Assembly (NCBI RefSeq): GCF_023502205.1
Contig: NZ_JAMFLG010000006.1
Location: 1-64,000 of the forward strand
DNA: 64,000 nucleotides
DNA from: Aquiflexum sp. TKW24L
Lineage (GTDB): Bacteria > Bacteroidota > Bacteroidia > Cytophagales > Cyclobacteriaceae
Reading direction: 5' to 3'
Shown: positions 1-9,457 of the stretch, piece after piece
How positions within the stretch are numbered: position 1 is the first letter of the stretch
Layout of the letters: each line of letters starts with the position of its first letter
Translations under genes and position numbers: made by a program
The notes under the pieces: model-generated
Database searches by the model: none
Told to the model about the DNA's origin: nothing
The model's input: only the letters and a program-made list of their open reading frames with translations

Positions 1-11
1 CTTTAATAAAA

Positions 12-521
12 ATGAAAGAAAGCTTGCAAACCTTCAGAAATGCCAATGTGTCTAGATTGGATATCGCCGTGGAGGTGGTGAGTTTATTGGTACTCATCCT
101 TCTCTGGGGAGAGACTTATTTTTTCCAACATCAAAGTTTTGAATTAGCCCCTGAGGGATATGATTTCTTTTCAAATCCAAATGAATATTGGGCTAGCAAA
201 ATGACCTATTCTCTTCCTTTTGTCGCCACGATTTTATATGTGGGGTTGACTCTTTACAATCGGAGGGTGCAACAAGGGAATTTTGCAGTGGAAATCACTA
301 AAGAAAAAGCGCCTGTCTTGAGCCAGATAAATAAAAGGTTATGGAGATGGCTTAAACTAAATATCCTGATCATGTTTGTCGTAGTGGAATACTTTTCTTT
401 CCATACAGGATCAAATGCAGGTTCAGGAATTTCGGGCTGGTTTATATTTATGTTTCCCCTTTTACTTTTTATTCCTGTGATAATCTTCTTTATTGAATTT
501 TCTAAAAATCAGCTAGAATAA
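12..521 (+). CDS. DUF1648-like integral membrane protein
   Basis: 169-residue protein with about four hydrophobic segments (roughly residues 18-36, 62-82, 110-128, 143-163). The block 'YWASKMTYSLPFVATILY' resembles the DUF1648 pattern in which a Trp-x-x-Lys turn precedes a Pro-containing membrane helix, and a cytoplasmic basic loop (KRLWRWLK) precedes the next helix. The role of DUF1648 proteins is largely unknown, so no function is assigned. The ATG follows an A-rich stretch without a Shine-Dalgarno, as is normal in Bacteroidota. It is convergent with the barrel gene at 672-2888. The family assignment is by pattern only. Confidence 0.6.
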   Translation: MKESLQTFRNANVSRLDIAVEVVSLLVLILLWGETYFFQHQSFELAPEGYDFFSNPNEYWASKMTYSLPFVATILYVGLTLYNRRVQQGNFAVEITKEKAPVLSQINKRLWRWLKLNILIMFVVVEYFSFHTGSNAGSGISGWFIFMFPLLLFIPVIIFFIEFSKNQLE

Positions 522-637
522 TTCAGTTTAGAATTATGAATTATTCACTAAGTCAGCAGACCAATCTTTCTTAATGTGGATTTTTGACCCAATATTCATT
601 ATATCTTTTTGTTTCTAGTAAGATAGATCGTAAACAA

Positions 638-667
638 TTAACCAAATAATCCTTAACCAAATAATCC
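638..667. repeat. 15-bp perfect tandem duplication
   Basis: The word TTAACCAAATAATCC occurs twice head to tail (638-652 and 653-667) in the gap between the two convergent genes, just past the stop of the DUF5916 gene. There are no other copies nearby; a simple local duplication is likely. Confidence 0.8.
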
Positions 668-671
668 TTTC

Positions 672-2888
672 CTAAATATTAAACCAATAATTCAGCTTCA
701 TCACCAAAGCCCGCTGTTTGGATACAAAAGTCGAAGGGAAGTAATTGTCAGTATATACAATAAAAAGATCCGAAACAGGTGCATACCGCCATTGGATTCG
801 TGTATTAATGTTGATATTGTCAATCTGATTGTTGTATTGAAGGAAGGTTGTCCAAAACAGTGTTTTGGTAAATGTCAGATCTATCCTTGGCCCGATAAGG
901 AATAAATCGGCATCATTTTGAGGCTCAGGAAGCCTAATATTGTTATAGCTCAGGTTCATCGAAATATTGGCAATATAGCCCATTCTCCAGCTCATCGTAC
1001 CCTGCAAGGTTTTGATATTTCCCGTGAAATATTCCCCAATCTCTCCCCTCAACGAGACGTTAAACTTATTTCGTGGATTGCTGATATACCTAAACCCCCA
1101 TAAGAAATTGTTGTAATCCGTTCCGGCCAAGAGCGGTTCCCCTCCGGTCCTGGTAGGATCAAAATCCGAAAACAGGTAAGTATACCGGTTGCCGGCAGTG
1201 ACAGTCAAAGTGGACAGGGATTGGAATTGGATTCTATAAAATAGGGCATGCTGCCCATCTGTAATGCCGAGACTTTCATTCCATAATGTCTCTGTTTCAA
1301 AACCGGGACCATGCCTGTTGATCAGCTTTGATTTTGGGAAAAACTGGTAGGCAAAAGTCGCAAAACCCCTTTTGTAATCATTTCTAGGTGTGAAACCCAC
1401 TGCAGGATTGTAATTTTCCCCAACCTGCGAAATAGCCACCGATGCGGCAATTGCTGGAGTGGCAAAGTTCAAGGCTGCATGGGCGGTGGCAGTATTGTCT
1501 AAATCTTCTTTTTCGAAAGTTTTGTGGTAAAAGAACTTACCCGTCCACTTGTTGTCCTTGGAGGCAAGGTTATAATCCACGCCGATCAATCTATTCGATA
1601 GGCTGTCATTGAACAATGGGATGTCCAATTGCTCATTCAAAGTCTCCCTGTTGACAAAGATGACCCCAATGTTTGACCTAGTAAAAACCCGTCTCTGAAC
1701 TGCTGCTACTGAGAAGTTTTTGCCAACAATTCCCCTTTCTTCGTCATTGGCTGTTTGCATGTTCAAGGCTCCGATCCGCCAATTGTCATCCAATTTTCCA
1801 CTGAGTCTCCCTCCAAACAGGATCTGGTTCTGCACATTTTGGCCGGTATTTTCATCCCTGTCCACACCTATCCTTCTGGAGAAAAACGGGCGGAGGTTGG
1901 TTGCACCAAAATCCGCAAACAAGTCGGCGTTTTCAAGGAAAAACTGCCTTCTCTCAGGGAAAAAGATCTCAAATCGGTCCAGGTTGGTCACCTGCTCGTC
2001 CACTTCTACCTGCGAAAAATCCGGATTGACCGTGAGGTCTAGGTTCAATGCCGGACCCACCCCGATCTTGGCATCGCCTCCAAAAGTCGGTGTCAAAGGA
2101 TTGGAAGTCCCTTCTAAAAAATTCCTATCCGTTGCCATTGCCGCATAAGGGATCAGCGACAGGTTGGTGCCTTCCTTTTTGAGAGGCTCAGAAAAGATCA
2201 GTTTCCTATTAAATGCTAAATTGATGACATTGAAGTTTCTGGGAATCGGTGACCAAGTACTCCTTTCATTGTATTTGCTGTCGATTCGGTAAAAATTAAC
2301 ATTCCAATTGCTGGCGCCGTCATTATACCTCAGGGTAGAAAAAGGAATGGCTGCCTCGATGATCCAATGGTCTTCGTAAATCTTTGCCTCAGAATACCAT
2401 TTGTTGTCCCAAGCGAGGTTGAGGTCGCTGGACTGCATGCCTCCATTGGCTATCAGGGATTCCCGCTGTACGCCAAATGGGTTAATGCCAAATTGAAAAC
2501 CACTGCTGTAATCGTTGAAGGTGTCAAAGACAAAGCTGACACCATCGTTTTGCTCGCCTCGATAATCCCTTCTGAGTGAGGTGCTTACATATTCTTTGGG
2601 CGTACGGGGCCCCTGATTGTACATGATAGCAGCGATATATAAGAATTTGTCATCAAAGGCTATTTTCACTTTTGTCTTCACTTTTGCAAGAGAAGTGTCA
2701 GAAGGAAAGAACTGAGTGAAATCGGTAGCCCATCCTTCCTGCAGCCAGATTGGTTCATCCAACACCCCGTCAAGCTTGATCTCCATTTTGATTTTATCGG
2801 CAATGAGAGGGGGCAAGTCTTTTTTTGGTGACTGCCCAAAGCCAATTCCAATATTCACAAATAAGAGAAAGATTAATAAACGCTTCAT
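672..2888 (-). CDS. DUF5916 outer-membrane protein with N-terminal CBM9-like domain
   Basis: 738 residues with an N-terminal signal peptide (MKRLLIFLLFVNIGIGFGQ). Residues about 25-220 resemble a CBM9-type beta-sandwich (pattern 'KLDGVLDEPIW', 'FDDKFLYIAAIMYN'). Residues about 240-738 resemble the DUF5916 beta-barrel ('LTVNPDFSQVEVDEQVTNLDRFEIFFPERRQFF' region at roughly 290-325). The C-terminus ends with an aromatic (…NYWFNI), consistent with an outer-membrane barrel. Length is typical of the family, whose substrate is not established; a carbohydrate or other extracellular ligand is an inference from the CBM9-like part. The ATG at 2888 directly precedes the signal peptide. It is divergent from the dGTPase gene with a 276-bp gap. 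Confidence 0.8.
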   Translation of the reverse strand: MKRLLIFLLFVNIGIGFGQSPKKDLPPLIADKIKMEIKLDGVLDEPIWLQEGWATDFTQFFPSDTSLAKVKTKVKIAFDDKFLYIAAIMYNQGPRTPKEYVSTSLRRDYRGEQNDGVSFVFDTFNDYSSGFQFGINPFGVQRESLIANGGMQSSDLNLAWDNKWYSEAKIYEDHWIIEAAIPFSTLRYNDGASNWNVNFYRIDSKYNERSTWSPIPRNFNVINLAFNRKLIFSEPLKKEGTNLSLIPYAAMATDRNFLEGTSNPLTPTFGGDAKIGVGPALNLDLTVNPDFSQVEVDEQVTNLDRFEIFFPERRQFFLENADLFADFGATNLRPFFSRRIGVDRDENTGQNVQNQILFGGRLSGKLDDNWRIGALNMQTANDEERGIVGKNFSVAAVQRRVFTRSNIGVIFVNRETLNEQLDIPLFNDSLSNRLIGVDYNLASKDNKWTGKFFYHKTFEKEDLDNTATAHAALNFATPAIAASVAISQVGENYNPAVGFTPRNDYKRGFATFAYQFFPKSKLINRHGPGFETETLWNESLGITDGQHALFYRIQFQSLSTLTVTAGNRYTYLFSDFDPTRTGGEPLLAGTDYNNFLWGFRYISNPRNKFNVSLRGEIGEYFTGNIKTLQGTMSWRMGYIANISMNLSYNNIRLPEPQNDADLFLIGPRIDLTFTKTLFWTTFLQYNNQIDNININTRIQWRYAPVSDLFIVYTDNYFPSTFVSKQRALVMKLNYWFNI

Positions 2889-3164
2889 TTTTCAGGCAAT
2901 TCGTTCGAAAGTAGGGCAATTACTGAAGCTTGATTTGCTGAATTATATCAATGGCAAAAAATGATTTTAAGTCTGCGATCTGACATTTATGAATAGCTAA
3001 AATCGTAAAATCGCTATGACTGAAAATATATATAATTTCATGAAATCTCAAATCATGATGAATTTCAAGCGATACCAATTGCTATCAATGTTGAAGGTTG
3101 GAAACTTGGTTATTTTTTCGATCAATATTAGCCTTATAAACATATAGCTTTAGTATTTTTGGCA

Positions 3165-4517
3165 ATGATGAATTGGGAAAAATTATTGAGTTCGGATAGG
3201 TTTGATTCTTCCAAAAAAGATATTGGTGCCTCTGAATCTTTTAGAAGTGAGTTTGAAATCGACTATGACAGGATTATTTTCTCAGCACCCTTTCGAAATC
3301 TTCAGGATAAAACTCAGGTTTTCCCCCTTCCTGAAAATGATTTTGTCCATACCAGACTTACCCATAGCCTTGAAGTATCGAGCGTAGGAAGGTCTTTGGG
3401 AAAGTCAGCAGGGGAATATTTGATCAAAAAATATCCTCAACTCGCAGAAAAAGGAATCCATTCCTCAGATTTTGGTGCCATCGTGGCAGCTGCGGCTTTG
3501 GCACATGATATCGGAAATCCACCTTTTGGACATGCTGGGGAGGAGGCAATCTCAGATTTTTTCAAGCACCATCCTTATGGCTACATCTGGCATTCCCATG
3601 TCAAACCATATGAATGGGATGATCTGACAAATTTTGAGGGAAATGCGCAGGGATTTAGGATGTTGGTTTCCAAGGACAATGGATTGAAACTATCGTATGC
3701 AACTCTCGCGGCATTTACCAAGTATCCAAGACCATCACACATTTTTAAAAGAGACCACAACCGCAGAAGTCAGAAGAAATTCGGCTTCTTTTCTGACCAA
3801 CAAAAAGACTACGCCCAACTTGCCTCAGAATTGGGATTGATAAAAATAAATGCGGAATGTTGGCTGAGACATCCTTTGGCTTTTTTGGTAGAAGCCGCCG
3901 ATGATATCTGTTACAGTATCATCGACCTTGAAGACGGCTGCACCATGGGTTTGGTGAGTATCGACCAAACCATCGCATTGCTTGCTGAGATCTTGGGGGA
4001 CAAATTCAAACCTGAAAAATTAGAGAAATACAAAACCGACGCCCAAAAATTGGCCATACTTCGGGCCATGACAATCGGAAGTCTGATCACCGAAGCGGTT
4101 GAAGCTTTTTGTGCCAATGAAGAGGCGATGCTCACGGGAGATTTTGACAAGGCATTGACTGACATCATTCCCTCAGCAAGTGCGCTCGAAAAAATATCTA
4201 AACTTTCTGTGAAAAAAATCTACAGGTCCAAACCTGTTCTGGAAAAAGAAGCCGCGGGATTTCAGGTTTTGGAGGGATTGCTGGAAGTGTTTTCAAAAGC
4301 ACTCAACCATAAATTCTATCAGACTGAGCTTTACTCAGGTAAAGACAAAAGTATCTTGAGATTGTTGCCTGAGGATTTTCCTTTAGACGGTTGGGAAATA
4401 AAAGTCAATCCCTATCCACTGCTTCGGGCATTGGTTGATTTTATCTCAGGAATGACAGACCGATATGCCCTGTCACTGTATAGACGGGTCAAAGGTATTG
4501 CCCTGCCGGGAACGTGA
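3165..4517 (+). CDS. dgt: Deoxyguanosinetriphosphate triphosphohydrolase (dGTPase)
   Basis: About 450 residues; an HD-domain hydrolase that releases triphosphate from dGTP or other dNTPs and so adjusts nucleotide pools. Visible metal-site motifs are 'HTRLTHSLEVSSVGRSLG' (first His), 'ALAHDIGNPPFGHAGEEAI' (the HD pair followed by the family-specific NPPFGH signature) and 'EAADDICYSIIDLEDG' (final Asp region). Length fits type-1 dGTPases. The reading frame opens at a TTG at 3159, but the adjacent ATG-ATG at 3165/3168 is the more likely start. A TAnnTTTG-like box (TATTTTTG, 3154-3161) lies directly over the start, so the transcript could be nearly leaderless, or the match may be chance. Confidence 0.92.
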   Translation: MMNWEKLLSSDRFDSSKKDIGASESFRSEFEIDYDRIIFSAPFRNLQDKTQVFPLPENDFVHTRLTHSLEVSSVGRSLGKSAGEYLIKKYPQLAEKGIHSSDFGAIVAAAALAHDIGNPPFGHAGEEAISDFFKHHPYGYIWHSHVKPYEWDDLTNFEGNAQGFRMLVSKDNGLKLSYATLAAFTKYPRPSHIFKRDHNRRSQKKFGFFSDQQKDYAQLASELGLIKINAECWLRHPLAFLVEAADDICYSIIDLEDGCTMGLVSIDQTIALLAEILGDKFKPEKLEKYKTDAQKLAILRAMTIGSLITEAVEAFCANEEAMLTGDFDKALTDIIPSASALEKISKLSVKKIYRSKPVLEKEAAGFQVLEGLLEVFSKALNHKFYQTELYSGKDKSILRLLPEDFPLDGWEIKVNPYPLLRALVDFISGMTDRYALSLYRRVKGIALPGT

Positions 4518-4539
4518 TTTTGACAGACCAAACTGATTT

Positions 4540-4992
4540 TTAAACTCCAAATTGCCTGAGGTGGTGGTCCACATGTCTCCACACAAATATTCCCCATTGC
4601 TGATGTGTCAGAGGTCCAAAAACAGGATGAGACGCTTCCAATGTGTAATCTATTTGGGGGTATTTACTCAGGATATGCACAAATTTTGACTTTTCTTCCT
4701 CATAAGAAGCGTCGGGAGCATTTCCTGCTGTTTGAAATCTCTTTGGACCTTTGGCCAATTTTGGAAATTCACTTCTGATATTGAAAAATATAAACTTGAA
4801 CATCAGCTGTCTGAATGTCGCACTTTTGTCAGATTTGGGAGCTTTGAGAATTCCCTGATGGGCCAAATTACAGTGGACAAGCATCTCGGTAGCGGTCATC
4901 AGACCCCAATTGGCTTTCGTAACAGGATTCAAATTATGGGCTCTCTCGATCAACTGTTGCGTATCGGTTTGGGTTAAAACACTTTTTTTCAC
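4540..4992 (-). CDS. DUF1569 / DinB-like protein
   Basis: 150 residues. The spaced histidines and the ending 'HQQWGIFVWRHVDHHLRQFGV', plus 'WGLMTATEMLVHCNLAHQG' near residues 29-47, match the DinB-superfamily four-helix bundle of the DUF1569 class, where His residues can bind a metal. Thiol-transferase roles are known in the superfamily, but nothing here fixes a substrate. The start is GTG at 4992; the next residues are KKSVLTQT. It is convergent with dgt with a 22-bp gap, and stands alone otherwise. Confidence 0.75.
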   Translation of the reverse strand: MKKSVLTQTDTQQLIERAHNLNPVTKANWGLMTATEMLVHCNLAHQGILKAPKSDKSATFRQLMFKFIFFNIRSEFPKLAKGPKRFQTAGNAPDASYEEEKSKFVHILSKYPQIDYTLEASHPVFGPLTHQQWGIFVWRHVDHHLRQFGV

Positions 4993-5118
4993 AAAAATCA
5001 GGGATGTTACAATTCTAAATTTAAGCTTTTCTCATTTTGAAAAATTAATTCAAACCAAAAATTATCTGTCAAAAACCTGAATTCTGCGGGAAGCTATCCC
5101 TATTCGCCCAAAATCTCT

Positions 5119-5126
5119 TAACTTTG
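5119..5126 (+). promoter_or_regulatory. Candidate -7 promoter box for ileS
   Basis: TAACTTTG matches the Bacteroidota sigma-A -7 consensus TAnnTTTG and sits 116 bp before the ileS start. No clear TTG -33 element is present at the usual spacing, so this is only a candidate. Confidence 0.35.
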
Positions 5127-5241
5127 TGCCTGCTTTTGAAAGGGTTAGTTATTTGGCTCTTTTGATATAGACATATCCACCCAAGGATCAATTCAGAAAT
5201 TAGGAGATTTGGCTGGGAAAAAATAAACCTCAAGGAATACC

Positions 5242-8200
5242 GTGAAAAAATACCAAGAGTTCAAACAAGTTGATTATCCCAAAATAGGAGTTGATATCCT
5301 CCAATTCTGGAAAGAGAATGACATTTTTAAAAAATCTGTGGACAACAGAGATGGTTTCGAAACCTTCACTTTTTTTGAAGGACCGCCTTCCGCAAACGGC
5401 ACGCCGGGTATTCACCATGTGTTGGGGCGCACGATGAAAGATATTTTCTGCCGGTACAAAACGCTCAAAGGATTCCAGGTCAAAAGAAAAGGCGGTTGGG
5501 ATACACACGGACTTCCTGTTGAATTGCAGGTTGAAAAAGAACTTGGCATCACCAAAGAGGATATCGGAAAGAAAATCTCTGTCGAAGAATACAACCAAAA
5601 ATGCCGCGAGACGGTCATGCGTTTCAAACATGAATGGGATGACCTCACAGAGAAAATCGGCTATTGGGTGGATTTGGATGATCCTTACATCACTTTCGAG
5701 CCTAAATACATCGAAAGTCTTTGGAGCCTTTTGAGGAAGCTTTATGACAAAGGCTTACTATATAAAGGATATACGATTCAGCCTTTTTCTCCTGCGGCAG
5801 GTACAGGTCTGAGTTCGCACGAACTCAATCAGCCCGGCACCTACAAGGACGTCAAAGACACTTCCATCACGGCACAGTTCAAAGTCAAAGGACAGGACAA
5901 TACCTACATCCTTGCCTGGACGACCACGCCTTGGACCTTGCCTTCCAACTCGGCTTTGGCCATCGGCGAAAAACTCGATTACGTCAAAGTCAGGACTTTC
6001 AATCCCTACACCTTTGAACCGGCAAATGTCATTTTGGCAAAAGCCAGAATGGGCGCTTACCTCAATCCAAAGGCGCAGGAAATCGCCATGGCGGATTTCA
6101 AAGCCGGAGACAAACTGATCCCTTATGAGATCATAGAAGAATATAAAGGCAAAGATTTGTTGGGTTGGGAATATGAGCAACTTTTCCCGATTGCAGGTTT
6201 GGCTTTGCCGCATCCGGCATTTACGGTAGTGGCGGGCGATTATGTGACGACAGAGGACGGTACCGGAATTGTGCACTTGGCAAAAGCCTTCGGTGCGGAC
6301 GATTTTAGGACTTTGGTACAACAAAATATACCCGGTGTATTTGTCAAAGACGACTTAGGAAATGACATTCCTGTCGTAGACAGACAAGGAAAATTCTTGG
6401 CTGTCGTTGGTGAATACCTCGCTGCAAAAATGAAAGAACATGGCATCAGCGCCCACAAGGAATTGGGAGCGAATGATTTCTATGTCAAAAATTACCTCGA
6501 AGATGATGAGAGCAACAAGGAGTACAAAAGCACCGACGTGATCATCTCCATTATTTTGAAGAATGAAAACAAGGCTTTCAAAGTAGAAAAATACGAACAC
6601 ACTTATCCGCATTGCTGGAGGACGGACAAGCCAATCCTTTATTATCCTTTGGAAAGTTGGTTTATCAAGACCACAGCGTACAAGGACCGATTGGTCGAGC
6701 TGAACAAAACCATCAACTGGAAACCGGAAGCTACGGGAACAGGCCGATTCGGAAACTGGCTAGAAAATTTGGTGGATTGGAATTTGAGCCGCTCCAGATT
6801 TTGGGGTACGCCGCTTCCGATCTGGAGAACAGAGGACGGAATAGAAGAAATGTGTATCGGTTCGATCGCCGAACTGAATGAAGAAATGGCTAAGTCTATT
6901 TCCAAAGGATATATGAAAGCTTCTCCTTTTGAGGGAAAAGAAATTGACCTCCACCGTCCTTATGTGGATGAGGTGGTATTAGTTTCTCCCAAAGGCGAAA
7001 AAATGTTCCGTGAACCGGATTTGATCGATGTTTGGTTTGATTCCGGTGCGATGCCTTATGCACAATGGCATTATCCATTCGAAAATGAGGAAATCTTCAA
7101 AGCCAATTATCCTGCAGATTACATTGCCGAAGGCGTGGATCAGACTAGGGGTTGGTTCTTTACTTTGCATGCCATTTCCGGGATGCTCTTCGATTCTGTT
7201 GCATTCAAAAACGTCATTGCCAACGGTTTGGTCTTGGACAAAAACGGCAACAAAATGTCCAAGCGATTGGGCAATGCTGTGGATCCATTCAAAACCCTGA
7301 ATGAATATGGCCCGGATGCGCTCAGGTGGTACATGCTGAGCAACGCCAATCCATGGGACAACCTCAAATTCAACCTTGATGGCGTGGCCGAAGTACAAAG
7401 AAGGTTCTTTGGTACCCTCCAAAACACCTATAATTTCTTTGCGCTGTATGCCAACTTGGATCATTTTGTCTATGATCCGGCCAAAAAAGTACCTGTAATC
7501 GAAAGAGCGGAATTGGACCAATGGATCATCTCCAAGCTTCAGTCCCTGATCTCCGAAACAGAGGCCGCCATGGACAATTACGATGCGACCAAGGCAACCC
7601 GTGCGATCATGAACTTCACCGTCGACCAACTTTCCAACTGGTACGTAAGGTTGGCAAGGAAAAGATTCTGGAGAGGAGAAATCAACAAAGACAAACAGGC
7701 GGCTTATGAGACTTTACATGAATGTCTTTCCACGCTGACTCAGTTGATGTCTTCTTTTGCGCCGTTCTATGCAGATTGGTTGTACCAAAACCTCATTGAA
7801 AGCAGCAGAGAAGCCGGACAGGTTTTGCCTGAATCCGTCCACTTGGGTGATTGGAATTCTGCTGATCCAAAACTGATCAAAGAAGACCTAGAAGCAAGCA
7901 TGCAGTTGGCGCAGGATATTTCTTCTTTGGTCCATTCATTGAGGAAAAAGGAAAAACTCAAAGTCAGACAGCCTTTGCAAAAAGTCTTAATCCCTGTTTT
8001 GAATGAGAAAACAAAAGCGCAGATCCAACATGTGGATGACTTGATCAAATCAGAAGTCAACATCAAGCACATCGAATACATCGACGATACCTCGGGAATC
8101 TTGGTAAAATCCGTTAAGCCGAATTTTGCGCTTCTTGGAAAACGTTTTGGACCGAAACTGAAGCAAGTGTCTGCCGCGATCAATGCTTGGGGAAAAGAAG

Positions 8201-8628
8201 AAATTTCATCCATTGAAAAAAATGGTTTATTTGATATGACCTTGGATGGGGAAACGGTGAATTTGACCTTAGAAGATGTATTGATTTCTTCACAGGATAT
8301 CCCAGGCTGGTCTGTTGCATCTGATTATGGTGTGACGGTTGCCTTGGATGTGACTTTGACTGAGGAGTTGAAACAGGAAGGAATCGCAAGAGACTTGGTC
8401 AACAGGATCCAAAATCTGCGCAAGGACATGGGACTCGAAGTTCAGGACAAAATCACCATCAAAGTCGCCAAGCACGATGACATGGTCAATAGCGCTTTGG
8501 AAAACTTTGCTTCTTATATCCAAACCGAAACGCAGGCGCTCTCGTTGGAAGTCAACGGTTCAGTAAGTGACGGAACCCTGCTTGATATGGACGATTTTGA
8601 ATTGACGGTTAAAGTACAGAAAGTATAA
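5242..8628 (+). CDS. ileS: Isoleucyl-tRNA synthetase (type 2)
   Basis: 1128 residues; charges tRNA-Ile with isoleucine in the cytoplasm. The class-I signature is 'GTPGIHHV' (residues about 53-60, the HIGH equivalent) and the second signature is KMSKR at residues 671-675 (codon 671 begins at 7252). The editing domain (CP1) lies between, with 'TTPWTLPSNSALAI' near residue 228. The C-terminus has no Cys-rich zinc finger, as in the eukaryote-like IleRS2 type common in Bacteroidota; natural mupirocin tolerance is known for that type but is not shown here. It starts with GTG at 5242. lspA follows after a 65-bp gap that contains a hairpin; many relatives carry a dksA/traR-family gene in that gap, absent here. 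Confidence 0.97.
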   Translation: MKKYQEFKQVDYPKIGVDILQFWKENDIFKKSVDNRDGFETFTFFEGPPSANGTPGIHHVLGRTMKDIFCRYKTLKGFQVKRKGGWDTHGLPVELQVEKELGITKEDIGKKISVEEYNQKCRETVMRFKHEWDDLTEKIGYWVDLDDPYITFEPKYIESLWSLLRKLYDKGLLYKGYTIQPFSPAAGTGLSSHELNQPGTYKDVKDTSITAQFKVKGQDNTYILAWTTTPWTLPSNSALAIGEKLDYVKVRTFNPYTFEPANVILAKARMGAYLNPKAQEIAMADFKAGDKLIPYEIIEEYKGKDLLGWEYEQLFPIAGLALPHPAFTVVAGDYVTTEDGTGIVHLAKAFGADDFRTLVQQNIPGVFVKDDLGNDIPVVDRQGKFLAVVGEYLAAKMKEHGISAHKELGANDFYVKNYLEDDESNKEYKSTDVIISIILKNENKAFKVEKYEHTYPHCWRTDKPILYYPLESWFIKTTAYKDRLVELNKTINWKPEATGTGRFGNWLENLVDWNLSRSRFWGTPLPIWRTEDGIEEMCIGSIAELNEEMAKSISKGYMKASPFEGKEIDLHRPYVDEVVLVSPKGEKMFREPDLIDVWFDSGAMPYAQWHYPFENEEIFKANYPADYIAEGVDQTRGWFFTLHAISGMLFDSVAFKNVIANGLVLDKNGNKMSKRLGNAVDPFKTLNEYGPDALRWYMLSNANPWDNLKFNLDGVAEVQRRFFGTLQNTYNFFALYANLDHFVYDPAKKVPVIERAELDQWIISKLQSLISETEAAMDNYDATKATRAIMNFTVDQLSNWYVRLARKRFWRGEINKDKQAAYETLHECLSTLTQLMSSFAPFYADWLYQNLIESSREAGQVLPESVHLGDWNSADPKLIKEDLEASMQLAQDISSLVHSLRKKEKLKVRQPLQKVLIPVLNEKTKAQIQHVDDLIKSEVNIKHIEYIDDTSGILVKSVKPNFALLGKRFGPKLKQVSAAINAWGKEEISSIEKNGLFDMTLDGETVNLTLEDVLISSQDIPGWSVASDYGVTVALDVTLTEELKQEGIARDLVNRIQNLRKDMGLEVQDKITIKVAKHDDMVNSALENFASYIQTETQALSLEVNGSVSDGTLLDMDDFELTVKVQKV

Positions 8629-8642
8629 AATTAAATAAACAC

Positions 8643-8687
8643 GCCACAGATAGGGGAGATTCTACAAAAATTCCTTAAATCTGTGGC
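8643..8687 (+). terminator. Hairpin between ileS and lspA
   Basis: GCCACAGAT (8643-8651) pairs with ATCTGTGGC (8679-8687) around a 27-nt loop, followed by TTTATA and the lspA ATG. The T tract is short, so partial termination or mRNA processing is more likely than a full stop. Confidence 0.4.
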
Positions 8688-8693
8688 TTTATA

Positions 8694-9350
8694 ATGCTAT
8701 CGATGAAGTATTTAAAATATTTTGGAATTGCCTTATTGGTGATTATTATAGATCAGGCAGTTAAAATGCTCGTCCATTACGAGATGGATTTTGGAACTCC
8801 GGGTCAGATTAAGGTGATTGGTGAATGGTTTAAGCTGCACTACACCACCAATCCTGGAATGGCATTTGGAATGGAATTGGGATCTGAATATGGTAAGTTG
8901 ATGTTGACTTCATTCAGGTTGATCGCCATGTTCGGTATCGGGTATTACCTTTACTACATCATCCAAAAGAATTTACATACCGCTTACATCGTATGCATTT
9001 CCATGATTTTGGGGGGAGCAATCGGTAATTTGATTGACAGCGTGTTTTATGGAGTATGGCTAAACAATGCACCTTACAACGCTCCAACACCTTGGCTTCA
9101 CGGTCAGGTGATTGACATGTTTTACATTGATATCTGGGAAGGATTTATCCCAGAATGGGTACCTGTCTGGGGCGGGAGCTATACCGCTCTTTGGCCGATT
9201 TTCAATATCGCGGATGCATCGATATTTGTGGGAGTTACCATCATTCTGATATTCCAAGGGAAATTTTTCAAAGAAGAACTTTCTCCTAAAAAAGAAGAGG
9301 AAGTAGATGAAATCCAAAAGCAATTTATAGAAGGCGAGGAAAACGCCTGA
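8694..9350 (+). CDS. lspA: Lipoprotein signal peptidase (signal peptidase II)
   Basis: 218 residues; an inner-membrane aspartyl protease that removes the signal peptide from diacylated prolipoproteins, of which this window has many. Four membrane segments are visible. The catalytic Asp motifs are 'GGAIGNLIDSVFYG' (about residue 110) and 'FNIADASIFVGV' (about residue 166). Between them lies the long periplasmic insertion (NAPYNAPTPWLHG … WEGFIPEWVPVWGG) usual for Bacteroidota LspA, explaining the extra length over the ~165-residue enterobacterial form. A second in-frame ATG at 8703 (MKYLKYFGIA) is an equally good start. It probably shares transcription with ileS and ends at a strong terminator. 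Confidence 0.95.
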   Translation: MLSMKYLKYFGIALLVIIIDQAVKMLVHYEMDFGTPGQIKVIGEWFKLHYTTNPGMAFGMELGSEYGKLMLTSFRLIAMFGIGYYLYYIIQKNLHTAYIVCISMILGGAIGNLIDSVFYGVWLNNAPYNAPTPWLHGQVIDMFYIDIWEGFIPEWVPVWGGSYTALWPIFNIADASIFVGVTIILIFQGKFFKEELSPKKEEEVDEIQKQFIEGEENA

Positions 9351-9354
9351 TTCT

Positions 9355-9390
9355 AAATCCCTTCTGATAAATTCTGAAGGGATTTTTTTT
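9355..9390 (+). terminator. Rho-independent terminator after lspA
   Basis: AAATCCCTTC (9355-9364) pairs with GAAGGGATTT beginning at 9376, followed by a run of T residues to 9390. This is a textbook intrinsic terminator, four bases after the lspA stop. Confidence 0.9.
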
Positions 9391-9457
9391 GACCATGAAA
9401 GAAAATGTAATAAATTGACGTAGACTTACGTTTTTTGCTTGTATTCAGACATCAGCT

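Noticed and set aside
5758-6324. Long antisense open frames within ileS
   Set aside because: They are shadows of a strongly coding gene: no homology or start context, and they are fully inside ileS.
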